Assembly (NCBI RefSeq): GCF_039649665.1
Contig: NZ_JBDJAW010000003.1
Coordinates: 124,001 to 188,000, forward strand
Direction: 5' to 3'
Source of the DNA: Microbispora sp. ZYX-F-249
Lineage (GTDB): Bacteria; Actinomycetota; Actinomycetes; Streptosporangiales; Streptosporangiaceae
Length of the DNA: 64,000 bases
Of the stretch, positions 57,009 to 64,000 are shown piece by piece (position 1 is the stretch's first letter; every line of letters starts with the position of its first letter). The notes under the pieces were generated by a model. The model searched no databases and was not told the DNA's origin. It worked only from the letters and a program-made list of their open reading frames with translations. The translations under genes and the position numbers were made by a program.

Positions 57009-58712
57009 CTAGCGTCCCGACCGCGCCTTGAACAGCGCCCGCTTGGCGGCCTTGACCACCTGCTTGTCCGGATGGGTCTCGCCGATGAGGTCGAGCAGTT
57101 CCTCGATGTGGGGGTGGTGGACCTTCCAGATCACGTCCAGCAGCCCGATGAGCGTCTGCGCCGGGCCGATGTCGTGCAGGCTGGCCACGAACTCCGGCCG
57201 GCCGAGCCCGGCGGAGATCGTCCACATGTCGAGGATCAGCCAGTGGGTGTCCGCCTGGGTCGGCTCCGGGGCGTCCTCGACGTCCATCTGCGTCAGGTGC
57301 GTCGCGGCGTACGGCCGCAGCGAGGGCTCCTTCAGCGCCTCCTGCCAGGCCGGGACGGCGGCCTCGCCGAGCGAGCCCACCAGGCTGGCGGCCTGCACCC
57401 GCACGAGGGCGTCGGACTCCTCCTCGGCGGCGGCCTCGAGCAGCTCGGAGGCGGCCCGCGCCGGGTCGCGCAGCGCGAGCCAGGCGGAGAACTCCTCGTC
57501 GGCCTCCTCCTCGGACATGTCGGCGCTGAACGACAGCAGGTCGAGCGCGGTCATGGCGTCGATCGCGGGCCGGGCGTCGATCTCGATGTCCTCGTCGTCC
57601 AGCAAGTGGACGAGGCCCTCGGCGCCGAGCGGCGTCAGGGTCACCGTGTCTCCGTCGACGGTGGCCATGCCGTACCCGGTCAGCCAGGCGAGCACGGAGG
57701 CGAGCGGGTCGCCGGCCGCGGCCCAGGCGTCGGCGCCCAGGTCGTCGTACTCCGCCGCGGCCTCGGCCAGCTCCTCGCGCAGCTCCGGCACCCGCCGGGT
57801 GCCGCCGGCCAGCAGCACGCGGATCAGCAGCGCGCGGGTGAGGCCGGACAGGGCCAGCGTGAGGTCGTCGTCGTCGAGTTCGGGGTCGCCGTAGTCGAGC
57901 GAGTGGAGGCCGAGCATCCAGGCGTCCAGGACGTCGTCGTCGTCCTCGAAGGGCCAGGCCCCGGTGTCGGAGTCCACGCTGACCGTGTCGTCGCCGTCCG
58001 GGGCGAGGAACTCCAGGTCGATCGCGAGGTTCCACAGGTTCCAGATGTTGCGCGCGTCGGGCAGGCCGACCGCGCGCACCGCCTCGTCCACCTCGCTGTC
58101 GGTGAGCAGGGTCTCCTCGCCCACCTTGCGGCCGGTGCCGACCCACAGCGCCAGGTCGCGGGCCTGCGCGATGAGCGTCACCCGGCGGGCCGCCTCGGCC
58201 AGCTCGGTGTCGGGCCGCAGCCGGATCGTGGGCAGGGCGCCGATCTCGTCGGCGAACGGCTCGAAGTCGCCGAGGCCCTCGTCGGACTCGTCCTCGTCGA
58301 GCTCGTCCTCCTCCTCGTCCCAGTCGCGCTCGGCGATGGTGTCCTCCATCGCGTCCACGAAGTCGTCCTCGACCTCGTCCAGCTCGGCGAGCAGGATCTC
58401 GGGGGAGTCCGAGCCCGGCGAGAGCCGGCCGGTGGACGACAGGAACGTCAGGTACGCCCGGACCGCGGGAATCATGCCGTCGGCCGCGGCGTCGGGGTCC
58501 TCGACCACCTGGGGCATGCGCTCCAGCAGGACCGTGCGCAGGTCGCCGCGCTTCCACAGTCCGACGTCGGTGCGGGCGATCAGGCGGTGCCACAGGGCGA
58601 CGGGGCCCACGAGATCGGGGTCGCTACCGGGTGCGTTGTCCGGCGCCCAGAGGATGAATTCTTGGAGCAGGGGACGCAGTTCAGCGGCGGCTGCCTCGAT
58701 GCGGTCTGTCAC
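57009..58712 (-). CDS. Large acidic protein, unknown function
   Basis: The 567-residue soluble protein is very acidic, with a Glu/Asp block at about 128-150 (DWDEEEDELDEDESDEG) and another near 255 (EDDDDVLD). The C-terminal third (about 400-560) contains helical-pair repeats resembling HEAT motifs (RVQAASLVGSLGEAAVPAWQEAL, KQVVKAAKRALFKARS). No catalytic motif. Probably a scaffolding or interaction protein conserved in actinomycetes, though I cannot name its family. GTG 58712 lies six bases after TAGGCT, a leaderless start. Confidence 0.75.
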   Translation of the reverse strand: MTDRIEAAAAELRPLLQEFILWAPDNAPGSDPDLVGPVALWHRLIARTDVGLWKRGDLRTVLLERMPQVVEDPDAAADGMIPAVRAYLTFLSSTGRLSPGSDSPEILLAELDEVEDDFVDAMEDTIAERDWDEEEDELDEDESDEGLGDFEPFADEIGALPTIRLRPDTELAEAARRVTLIAQARDLALWVGTGRKVGEETLLTDSEVDEAVRAVGLPDARNIWNLWNLAIDLEFLAPDGDDTVSVDSDTGAWPFEDDDDVLDAWMLGLHSLDYGDPELDDDDLTLALSGLTRALLIRVLLAGGTRRVPELREELAEAAAEYDDLGADAWAAAGDPLASVLAWLTGYGMATVDGDTVTLTPLGAEGLVHLLDDEDIEIDARPAIDAMTALDLLSFSADMSEEEADEEFSAWLALRDPARAASELLEAAAEEESDALVRVQAASLVGSLGEAAVPAWQEALKEPSLRPYAATHLTQMDVEDAPEPTQADTHWLILDMWTISAGLGRPEFVASLHDIGPAQTLIGLLDVIWKVHHPHIEELLDLIGETHPDKQVVKAAKRALFKARSGR

Positions 58713-58808
58713 CCCGCCAGCCTAGTGCCGCGACCGCCGGGATTTGCCCGGAAGGAGCGGTGTCCGGAGTGGTGCATCGCAAGGCGGAGGAGGAGCTCGG
58801 CGCTCCGA

Positions 58809-59525
58809 TCAGTTCGCGCGTCGCATGGCTTCGGTTATCCGCTCGGCGGCGGCGACGACGGGGGCGGCGTGCATCCGGCCGGGCGTACGGGTGAGCCGCT
58901 CGATGGGGCCCGACACGGAGACCGCCGCGATCACCTTGCCGCCGGCGCCGCGGATGGGCGCGGAGACGCTCGCCACGCCCTGCTCGCGCTCGCCCACACT
59001 GTGCGCCCAGCCCCTCCTGCGTACGCTCGCGAGCGTGGCGGCGGTGAACTTGGCGCCGCGCAGGCCGCGGTGCAGGCGGTCCGGCTCCTCCCAGGCGAGC
59101 AGGATCTGCGCCGCGGACCCCGCGGTCATGGGCAGCGCGGAGCCGACGGGCACGGTGTCGCGCAGCCCGCTGGCGCGCTCGGCGGCGGCCACGCAGACCC
59201 GCTCGTCGCCCTGGCGCCGGTAAAGTTGAGCACTCTCCCCGGTGAGGTCGCGAAGATGGGTGAGCACCGGCCCGGCGACGGCCAGCAGCCGGTCCTCGCC
59301 CGCCGCCGTGGACAGCTCCGACAGGCGGGGCCCGAGGATGAACCGGCCCTGCGTGTCGCGGGAGACGATGCGGTGGTGCTCCAGCGCCACGGCGAGCCGG
59401 TGGGCCGTCGGCCTGGCCAGGCCGGTCGCCTGGACGAGCTGTGCCAGGGAAGCGGGGCCCGCCTCCAGGGCGTTGAGTACGAGAACCGCCTTGTCGAGTA
59501 CTCCGACCCCGCTAGAGTTGTCCAT
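58809..59525 (-). CDS. ndgR: IclR-family regulator of amino-acid genes
   Basis: The product has 238 residues. The N-terminus [20 protein letters not shown] and the HTH ([23 protein letters not shown]) match the actinobacterial NdgR/LtbR group, which controls leucine, isoleucine/valine and related genes. The C-terminal effector domain (about 75-238) carries [31 protein letters not shown]. It is divergent from leuC, the conserved arrangement for this regulator. ATG 59525 matches orthologues; a CAGTAT box six bases upstream suggests leaderless translation. A palindrome (59541-59555) lies just upstream of that box, consistent with autoregulation. Confidence 0.93.
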   Translation of the reverse strand: MDNSSGVGVLDKAVLVLNALEAGPASLAQLVQATGLARPTAHRLAVALEHHRIVSRDTQGRFILGPRLSELSTAAGEDRLLAVAGPVLTHLRDLTGESAQLYRRQGDERVCVAAAERASGLRDTVPVGSALPMTAGSAAQILLAWEEPDRLHRGLRGAKFTAATLASVRRRGWAHSVGEREQGVASVSAPIRGAGGKVIAAVSVSGPIERLTRTPGRMHAAPVVAAAERITEAMRRAN

Positions 59526-59540
59526 ACCCCGATACTGCCG

Positions 59541-59555
59541 TCTCGCCATACGAGA
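59541..59555. promoter_or_regulatory. NdgR-like palindrome at the ndgR promoter
   Basis: TCTCGCCATACGAGA fits TCTC-N7-GAGA. It lies directly upstream of the ndgR -10 box (59532-59537). Confidence 0.7.
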
Positions 59556-59610
59556 TGCAAACGCAATGTTGGGATTCACCATATACAGTGTCCATATCCC
59601 GATATCTCCG

Positions 59611-59625
59611 TCTCATCATGAGAGA
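59611..59625. promoter_or_regulatory. NdgR-like palindrome at the leuC promoter
   Basis: TCTCATCATGAGAGA fits TCTC-N7-GAGA and also contains a perfect 13-bp palindrome TCTCATCATGAGA. A possible leuC promoter (TTGGGA, 17 bases, CCATAT near 59570-59598) ends just before it. Confidence 0.7.
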
Positions 59626-59664
59626 CACGACCGGGGGTCTGAACGCGAGGAGGCGTCACAAACC

Positions 59665-61050
59665 ATGGGTCGCACACTGGCTGAGAAAGTCTGGGAGCAG
59701 CACGTCGTACGCCGTGCCGACGGCGAGCCCGACCTGCTCTACATCGACCTGCACCTCATCCACGAGGTGACCAGCCCGCAGGCCTTCGACGGCCTGCGCA
59801 TGGCCGGCCGCACCGTGCGCCGCCCCGACCTCACGATCGCGACCGAGGACCACAACGTCCCGACCGTGCTCGGGCCGATCTCCGACCCGGTGTCCCGCAC
59901 GCAGGTCGAGACGCTGCGCAAGAACGCCGCGGAGTTCGGCATCCGCCTGCACCCGATGGGCGACGCCGGTCAGGGCGTGGTGCACATCATCGGCCCGCAG
60001 TTCGGGCTCACCCAGCCCGGCATGACGATCGTCTGCGGCGACTCGCACACCTCGACCCACGGGGCGTTCGGCGCGATCGCGTTCGGCATCGGGACCTCCG
60101 AGGTCGAGCACGTGCTGGCCACCCAGACGCTGCCCGCCTACCGGCCCAAGACGATGGCCATCGAGGTCAAGGGCGAGCTGCCGGTCGGCGTGACCGCCAA
60201 GGACCTGATCCTGGCGATCATCGCGAAGATCGGCACCGGCGGCGGCCAGGGCTACATCGTCGAGTACCGGGGCGAGGCCGTGCGCAAGCTCTCCATGGAG
60301 GGCCGCATGACCGTCTGCAACATGTCGATCGAGGCCGGCGCCCGGGCGGGCATGATCGCCCCGGACGAGACCACGTTCGAGTACCTGCGCGGCCGTCCCC
60401 ACGCGCCCACCGGGGAGGCCTGGGACCGCGCCGTGGAGTACTGGAAGACGCTGCGCACCGACGACGACGCCGAGTTCGACAAGGTCGTGGAGATCGACGC
60501 CTCGGCCCTCACGCCGTTCGTCACCTGGGGCACGAACCCGGGCCAGGGCGCGCCGCTCGGCGCCGCCGTGCCGTCGCCCGAGCAGTTCGCCGACCCGGTC
60601 GAGCGGGCCGCCGCCGAGCGGGCGCTGGAGTACATGGGCCTGACCGCGGGCACGCCGCTGCGCGACATCCAGGTGGACACCGTCTTCGTCGGCTCCTGCA
60701 CCAACGGCCGCATCGAGGACCTGCGCGCCGCCGCCGAGATCCTGCGGGGCCGCAAGGTCGTCACCCGTACGCTGATCGTCCCGGGCTCCATGGGGGTCAA
60801 GAAGGCGGCCGAGGAGGAGGGCCTGCACGAGGTCTTCAAGGCGGCAGGGGCCGAGTGGCGCGAGGCCGGCTGCTCGATGTGCCTGGGCATGAACCCCGAC
60901 ACGCTGAAGCCGGGTGAGCGCAGCGCCTCGACCTCCAACCGCAACTTCGAGGGCCGCCAGGGCAAGGGCGGGCGCACCCATCTCGTGTCGCCGCAGGTGG
61001 CGGCCGCGACCGCGGTGACCGGCCGGCTGACCGCCCCCGCCGAGCTCTGA
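59665..61050 (+). CDS. leuC: 3-isopropylmalate dehydratase large subunit
   Basis: The 461-residue aconitase-like subunit isomerises 2- to 3-isopropylmalate. Cys ligands of the 4Fe-4S cluster are visible in [14 protein letters not shown] and [10 protein letters not shown]. Also [30 protein letters not shown] 59665 follows GCGAGGAGGCG; the longer frame upstream overlaps ndgR control sites. leuD follows 33 bases later. Confidence 0.96.
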   Translation: MGRTLAEKVWEQHVVRRADGEPDLLYIDLHLIHEVTSPQAFDGLRMAGRTVRRPDLTIATEDHNVPTVLGPISDPVSRTQVETLRKNAAEFGIRLHPMGDAGQGVVHIIGPQFGLTQPGMTIVCGDSHTSTHGAFGAIAFGIGTSEVEHVLATQTLPAYRPKTMAIEVKGELPVGVTAKDLILAIIAKIGTGGGQGYIVEYRGEAVRKLSMEGRMTVCNMSIEAGARAGMIAPDETTFEYLRGRPHAPTGEAWDRAVEYWKTLRTDDDAEFDKVVEIDASALTPFVTWGTNPGQGAPLGAAVPSPEQFADPVERAAAERALEYMGLTAGTPLRDIQVDTVFVGSCTNGRIEDLRAAAEILRGRKVVTRTLIVPGSMGVKKAAEEEGLHEVFKAAGAEWREAGCSMCLGMNPDTLKPGERSASTSNRNFEGRQGKGGRTHLVSPQVAAATAVTGRLTAPAEL

Positions 61051-61083
61051 CCCCGCCCGCCTCAGTCCCAGGAAGAGACCATC

Positions 61084-61671
61084 ATGGAAGCGTTCACCAC
61101 TCACACAGGCCGGGCCGTGCCGCTGCGCCGCAGCAACGTGGACACCGACCAGATCATCCCGGCGGTCTGGCTCAAGCAGGTCAGCCGTACGGGCTTCGAG
61201 AAGGGCCTGTTCGCCGCCTGGCGTGAGGACCCGTCCTTCGTGCTCAACGACCCCGCGTACGAGGGCGCGACGATCCTGGTGTCCGGGCCGGACTTCGGCA
61301 CCGGCTCCTCGCGTGAGCACGCCGTCTGGGCCCTTCAGCAGTACGGCTTCCGCGTCGTGATCGCCTCGCGTTTCGGCGACATCTTCCGCAACAACTCCAC
61401 GAAGATGGGCCTGCTGCCGGTCGTCCTGCCCGAGGACGTCGTCAAGCGCCTGCAGGACGCGGCCGAGGCGGACCCGACGACCGAGATCACCGTGGACCTG
61501 GTGGAACGCCAGGTGCGCGCGGGAGACCTGGTCGTCCCGTTCGAGATCGACGACTACACCCGCTGGCGGCTGATCGAGGGGCTCGACGACATCGGGCTGA
61601 CCCTGCGTCACGCGGACGCCATCGAGGAGTACGAGAATGGACGGCAGCCATGGCTGCCGACGACCGTCTGA
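61084..61671 (+). CDS. leuD: 3-isopropylmalate dehydratase small subunit
   Basis: The 195-residue swivel domain completes the LeuCD active site. Conserved core: [57 protein letters not shown]. Start ATG 61084 follows GGAAGAG. The last 22 bases overlap the next small ORF. Confidence 0.96.
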   Translation: MEAFTTHTGRAVPLRRSNVDTDQIIPAVWLKQVSRTGFEKGLFAAWREDPSFVLNDPAYEGATILVSGPDFGTGSSREHAVWALQQYGFRVVIASRFGDIFRNNSTKMGLLPVVLPEDVVKRLQDAAEADPTTEITVDLVERQVRAGDLVVPFEIDDYTRWRLIEGLDDIGLTLRHADAIEEYENGRQPWLPTTV

Positions 61672-61910
61672 ACGAACCTCGGACCGGAGAAGAGCTGCTG
61701 GCGCGGCGACTGCGTGATGCGCATCGCCGCGTCAGAGCGTTAGCCTTACCACAGGAGGAGCAGGCCCGCCTGGCGCGACGGCTGCTTGCTATCTGTGACG
61801 TGGCAAAGCGGGACATAGCCCATGCGGCCGCCCGGCTGGACGCCTTCATCGCCTATCTGGACGGCACATTCGACACGCCGAGTAGGCGAAACATGCCCCC
61901 CGGTGATTGA
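61650..61910 (+). CDS. Small helical protein overlapping leuD
   Basis: The product has 86 residues and unknown function. Two amphipathic helices ([20 protein letters not shown], then [20 protein letters not shown]) suggest a small helical bundle. ATG 61650 lies 22 bases inside leuD with GGACGG at ribosome-site distance, so it is translationally coupled. A new promoter and ribosome site for HU follow, so it is the last gene of leuCD. Confidence 0.6.
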   Translation: MAADDRLNEPRTGEELLARRLRDAHRRVRALALPQEEQARLARRLLAICDVAKRDIAHAAARLDAFIAYLDGTFDTPSRRNMPPGD

Positions 61911-61963
61911 AGTCCCGCGACCTCGTCCCCTAATTTCAAGCGCGTAAGGGGGAGGAAACCGAA

Positions 61964-62260
61964 ATGAACAAGAAAGAGCTCGTCGACGCGATCACTGATC
62001 GTGTCGGTGACAAGAAGACGGCGACCGAAGCCGTCAACGCCGTCCTCGACGCCATCCAGAGCGCTGTCGCGGGCGGGGACAAGGTCTCGATCACCGGCTT
62101 CGGCGCCTTCGAGATGGTGCACAAGCCGGCCCGTACGGCCCGCAACCCCTCCACCGGCGATCCGATCAAGGTGGAGGAGAGCTGGGCGCCGAGGTTCCGC
62201 CCCGGCGCGGATTTCAAGGAGCAGGTCAACGCTGGTGGCAAGGCTGCCAAGAAGAAGTAG
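61964..62260 (+). CDS. hup: Histone-like DNA-binding protein HU
   Basis: The 98-residue nucleoid protein begins MNKKELVDAITDRVGDKKTA with the conserved GFGAFEMVHKPARTARNPSTG arm that intercalates in the minor groove. The short C-terminal end (GGKAAKKK) is a brief Lys tail, not the long Lys/Ala repeat of mycobacterial HupB, so it corresponds to the HupA-type paralogue. ATG 61964 follows GGGGGAGGAAA. Confidence 0.95.
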   Translation: MNKKELVDAITDRVGDKKTATEAVNAVLDAIQSAVAGGDKVSITGFGAFEMVHKPARTARNPSTGDPIKVEESWAPRFRPGADFKEQVNAGGKAAKKK

Positions 62261-62282
62261 CCGGCCCCACCGGTACCAGTGG

Positions 62283-62309
62283 ACGGCGCTCGGAGCCCCC
62301 GGGCGCCGT
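62283..62309 (+). terminator. hup terminator hairpin
   Basis: ACGGCGC and its exact complement flank a 13-base loop, 22 bases after the stop; short U-containing tail (CGTCGTTT). Confidence 0.6.
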
Positions 62310-62461
62310 TCGTCGTTTCCCGGCCCGGTGCCGGCTGCCGCGCGAGAGCCCCGACCCTGCCTTTGACCTGTGCAAACGTGTGTACTCTCAAGTGAGCGAG
62401 TCGAGGGGGGCGTACGCGGGGGACCCCGATCGCATGCATCGTTCGACCGAGGGACAACGCA

Positions 62462-64000
62462 GTGCAAGTCGACCAGAAACGTGAGTCCGGCCGGGTGGCG
62501 CTGGAGGTGTTCGACCGGGCGCCGGTCGGAGTCCTGGTGACGCGGGGGGAAGAGCACCGGCTGCTCTACATGAACGACGCCTTCCGGGCGATGTTCGGGG
62601 ACCGGCCGATCGGGACGCCGGCCGGGGAGGCCTTCGACGACGTCCTCGACCCGGAATTCCTCGGGATGCTGGATGAGGTCCTGGCGACCGGGAAGACCGC
62701 GTGCGCCGACCAGGTCTGCGTGACCGCGGCACGTCCCGGCGCCGCGCCACGCGAGCGCCTCTTCCGGGTGAGCCTCTCCACGCTTCCCCTGGAGAGCGGC
62801 GAGAACGGACTGCTGGCAGTGGCGCAGGAGGTCACGGCGCAGGTCGTGGCCACGCGGCGGGCTCGCACCATAGGGAAGGAGTTGCGCCGCCTCCGGCGCC
62901 GTTACCAGAGCATGATGTGGGCGGGCGCGCACATGGTGTGGGTGACCGGCCCGGAGGGCGAGGTCAGGGAGGTGAGCCAGGGCTGGCAGCGCCTGTCGGG
63001 CCAGACGCTGGAGGAGAGCCGCGGGTACGGCTGGCTGCGCGCCCTGCATCCCGAGGACCGCGACAGGGCCCTGGACGCCTGGGTCCGGGCCACCGAACTG
63101 GCGACCCCGATCTGGGAGCAGGTCTTCCGCGTCGCGAGCCCGGACGGCGTCTACCGGCACATCCGCTTCCGGGCCGTGCCCGTGTACGAGAACGGCGGGG
63201 TGGTGGAGTGGGTGGGCGCCTCCGCCGACGTCGAGCAGGAGTGGCAGGAGGAACGGCGCCGCCGGCTGCTGGACCGGGTCGCGGCCGCGGCGACCGACAT
63301 CACCAACCTGGAGGAGATGTGCCAGGCGCTCGCCGACGTGATCGTGCCTGAGCTCGCCGACTCGTGCGACGTGTACCTGCGTCCCGAGTCGAGCGGTGGG
63401 TTCCCCCACGCGCCGGTCGTCACCGAGCGCATCGCCGCCGCCGTCCGTGCGGGCTTGCGGAGGCTGCCGACACGGCGCAAGGAGTATCACCTCCCCACCG
63501 GCGCGCTCGTGCGCGCGGTACGGCGGCGCCGCCCGGTCCACATGTCGTTCCCCCCGGGCTGCCCTCCGTTCCCCTGCCCCGAGGCCGTCAGAACCTGGAT
63601 GGCCGAGAGCGGGGCGCACAACCTGGCCCTTCTGCCGATCGTGGTCCAAGGCGAGGTGGCGGCCGTGGTCGTGGCCGCTGCCTGCGGGGATCGCCCGCCG
63701 ATCGCGCCGGACGACGTCGAACTGATCCGGGAGACGGTCGACCACGCGCACGACGCGATCAGCAACGCTCTGCGCTTCCGCCGTACGCAGCGGGTGGCGC
63801 TGGCCCTGCAGCACAGCCTGCTGGCCGAGCCGCCCCACGTCCCCGGCCTGGAGCTCGCCGCCCGCTACCAGGCGAGCCCGACCGCCGCCGAGATCGGCGG
63901 GGACTGGTACGACGCGTTCGTGCTGTCGTGCGGCGCCGTCAACGTGGTGATCGGAGACGTGGCCGGGCACGACCTCGCCGCAGCCGTGTCGATGAGCCAG
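62462..64000 (+). CDS. PAS-GAF-SpoIIE protein phosphatase (3' truncated by window)
   Basis: Translation runs open for 513 codons to the last base, so the gene is partial. From GTG 62462 (GAGGGA upstream): a first PAS (about 12-125, LLYMNDAFRAMFGD), a second PAS (about 155-260, W-Q-R-L-S-G-Q and R-A-L-H-P-E-D), a GAF domain (about 285-430), then the start of a PP2C/SpoIIE phosphatase (ALQHSLLAEPPHVPGLELA, AAEIGGDWYDAF, IGDVAGHDLAA) with its first metal-binding Asp residues. Such proteins dephosphorylate anti-anti-sigma partners in stress or development pathways. A TTGACC/TACTCT promoter-like pair lies near 62365-62389. Confidence 0.92.
   Translation, partial: MQVDQKRESGRVALEVFDRAPVGVLVTRGEEHRLLYMNDAFRAMFGDRPIGTPAGEAFDDVLDPEFLGMLDEVLATGKTACADQVCVTAARPGAAPRERLFRVSLSTLPLESGENGLLAVAQEVTAQVVATRRARTIGKELRRLRRRYQSMMWAGAHMVWVTGPEGEVREVSQGWQRLSGQTLEESRGYGWLRALHPEDRDRALDAWVRATELATPIWEQVFRVASPDGVYRHIRFRAVPVYENGGVVEWVGASADVEQEWQEERRRRLLDRVAAAATDITNLEEMCQALADVIVPELADSCDVYLRPESSGGFPHAPVVTERIAAAVRAGLRRLPTRRKEYHLPTGALVRAVRRRRPVHMSFPPGCPPFPCPEAVRTWMAESGAHNLALLPIVVQGEVAAVVVAAACGDRPPIAPDDVELIRETVDHAHDAISNALRFRRTQRVALALQHSLLAEPPHVPGLELAARYQASPTAAEIGGDWYDAFVLSCGAVNVVIGDVAGHDLAAAVSMSQ

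Noticed and set aside
57072-59621. 849-residue plus-strand frame opposite the acidic protein and ndgR
   Set aside because: Val/Leu/Gly/Arg-rich shadow of an acidic gene; the opposite strand has leaderless promoters and conserved IclR sequence.

Overview
The window is high-GC actinobacterial chromosome. GatCAB with GluRS, VanW and DUF1707/FHA proteins, DivIVA, an NdgR-type IclR regulator, a CebR/CelR-type cellulase operator and frequent leaderless starts all point to an Actinomycetota lineage, probably Streptosporangiales. That placement is inferred from gene content and was not computed.

Layout. 1-6.5 kb is accessory: a duplicated-domain exported protein, a transposase tail, a small overlapping gene pair with one frameshifted member, and a coupled Nudix/NrtR - nucleoside-phosphorylase - membrane-protein operon whose last two products share a short glycine-rich motif. 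6.6-10.5 kb holds a secreted GH6 cellulase with a perfect 14-bp CelR-type operator and a GGDEF-EAL protein. 10.6-15.7 kb is the gatC-gatA-gatB operon, interrupted by an overlapping AAA ATPase + TOPRIM-like pair. 16-23 kb holds VanW, a PQQ-type sugar dehydrogenase, a 2-hydroxyacid dehydrogenase and a second GGDEF-EAL protein. A dispersed repeat cluster and an Ile/Leu/Val leader-peptide attenuator precede ilvB-ilvN-ilvC (23.7-27.1 kb). Then follow a DacB carboxypeptidase, an FHA protein, a CAP-domain protein, a GPH transporter and an SseB-like protein. serA, a 36-aa small protein, a ROK regulator, leuB, ilvE and cimA (with its own leader peptide and terminator) fill 33.5-42 kb. 42.4-44.5 kb is a truncated globin / flavohaemoglobin / DivIVA operon. 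44.6-53.5 kb holds a polysaccharide lyase, isochorismatase, GlxA-type regulator, HD protein, haem-monooxygenase-like protein, FAH hydrolase, gltX and an M3 peptidase. One tRNA-Gln and two tRNA-Glu genes follow, then a hydrolase-TetR pair, a frameshifted SnoaL-like gene, MgtC, an acidic protein, ndgR divergent from leuC-leuD, a small coupled ORF, HU and the 5' part of a SpoIIE-type phosphatase that runs off the window.

How the genes fit together. The main theme is branched-chain amino acid synthesis: ilvBNC, ilvE, leuB, leuCD and cimA, plus serA. Control appears to come from two ribosome-mediated attenuators and a shared TCTC-N7-GAGA palindrome that I attribute to NdgR. A second theme is glutamine decoding by the indirect route: GluRS charges tRNA-Gln and GatCAB amidates it. 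GluRS, GatCAB, tRNA-Gln and tRNA-Glu are all present here. The most novel material is the probable defence pair inside gatCAB and the phosphorylase/membrane-protein module near the left end.
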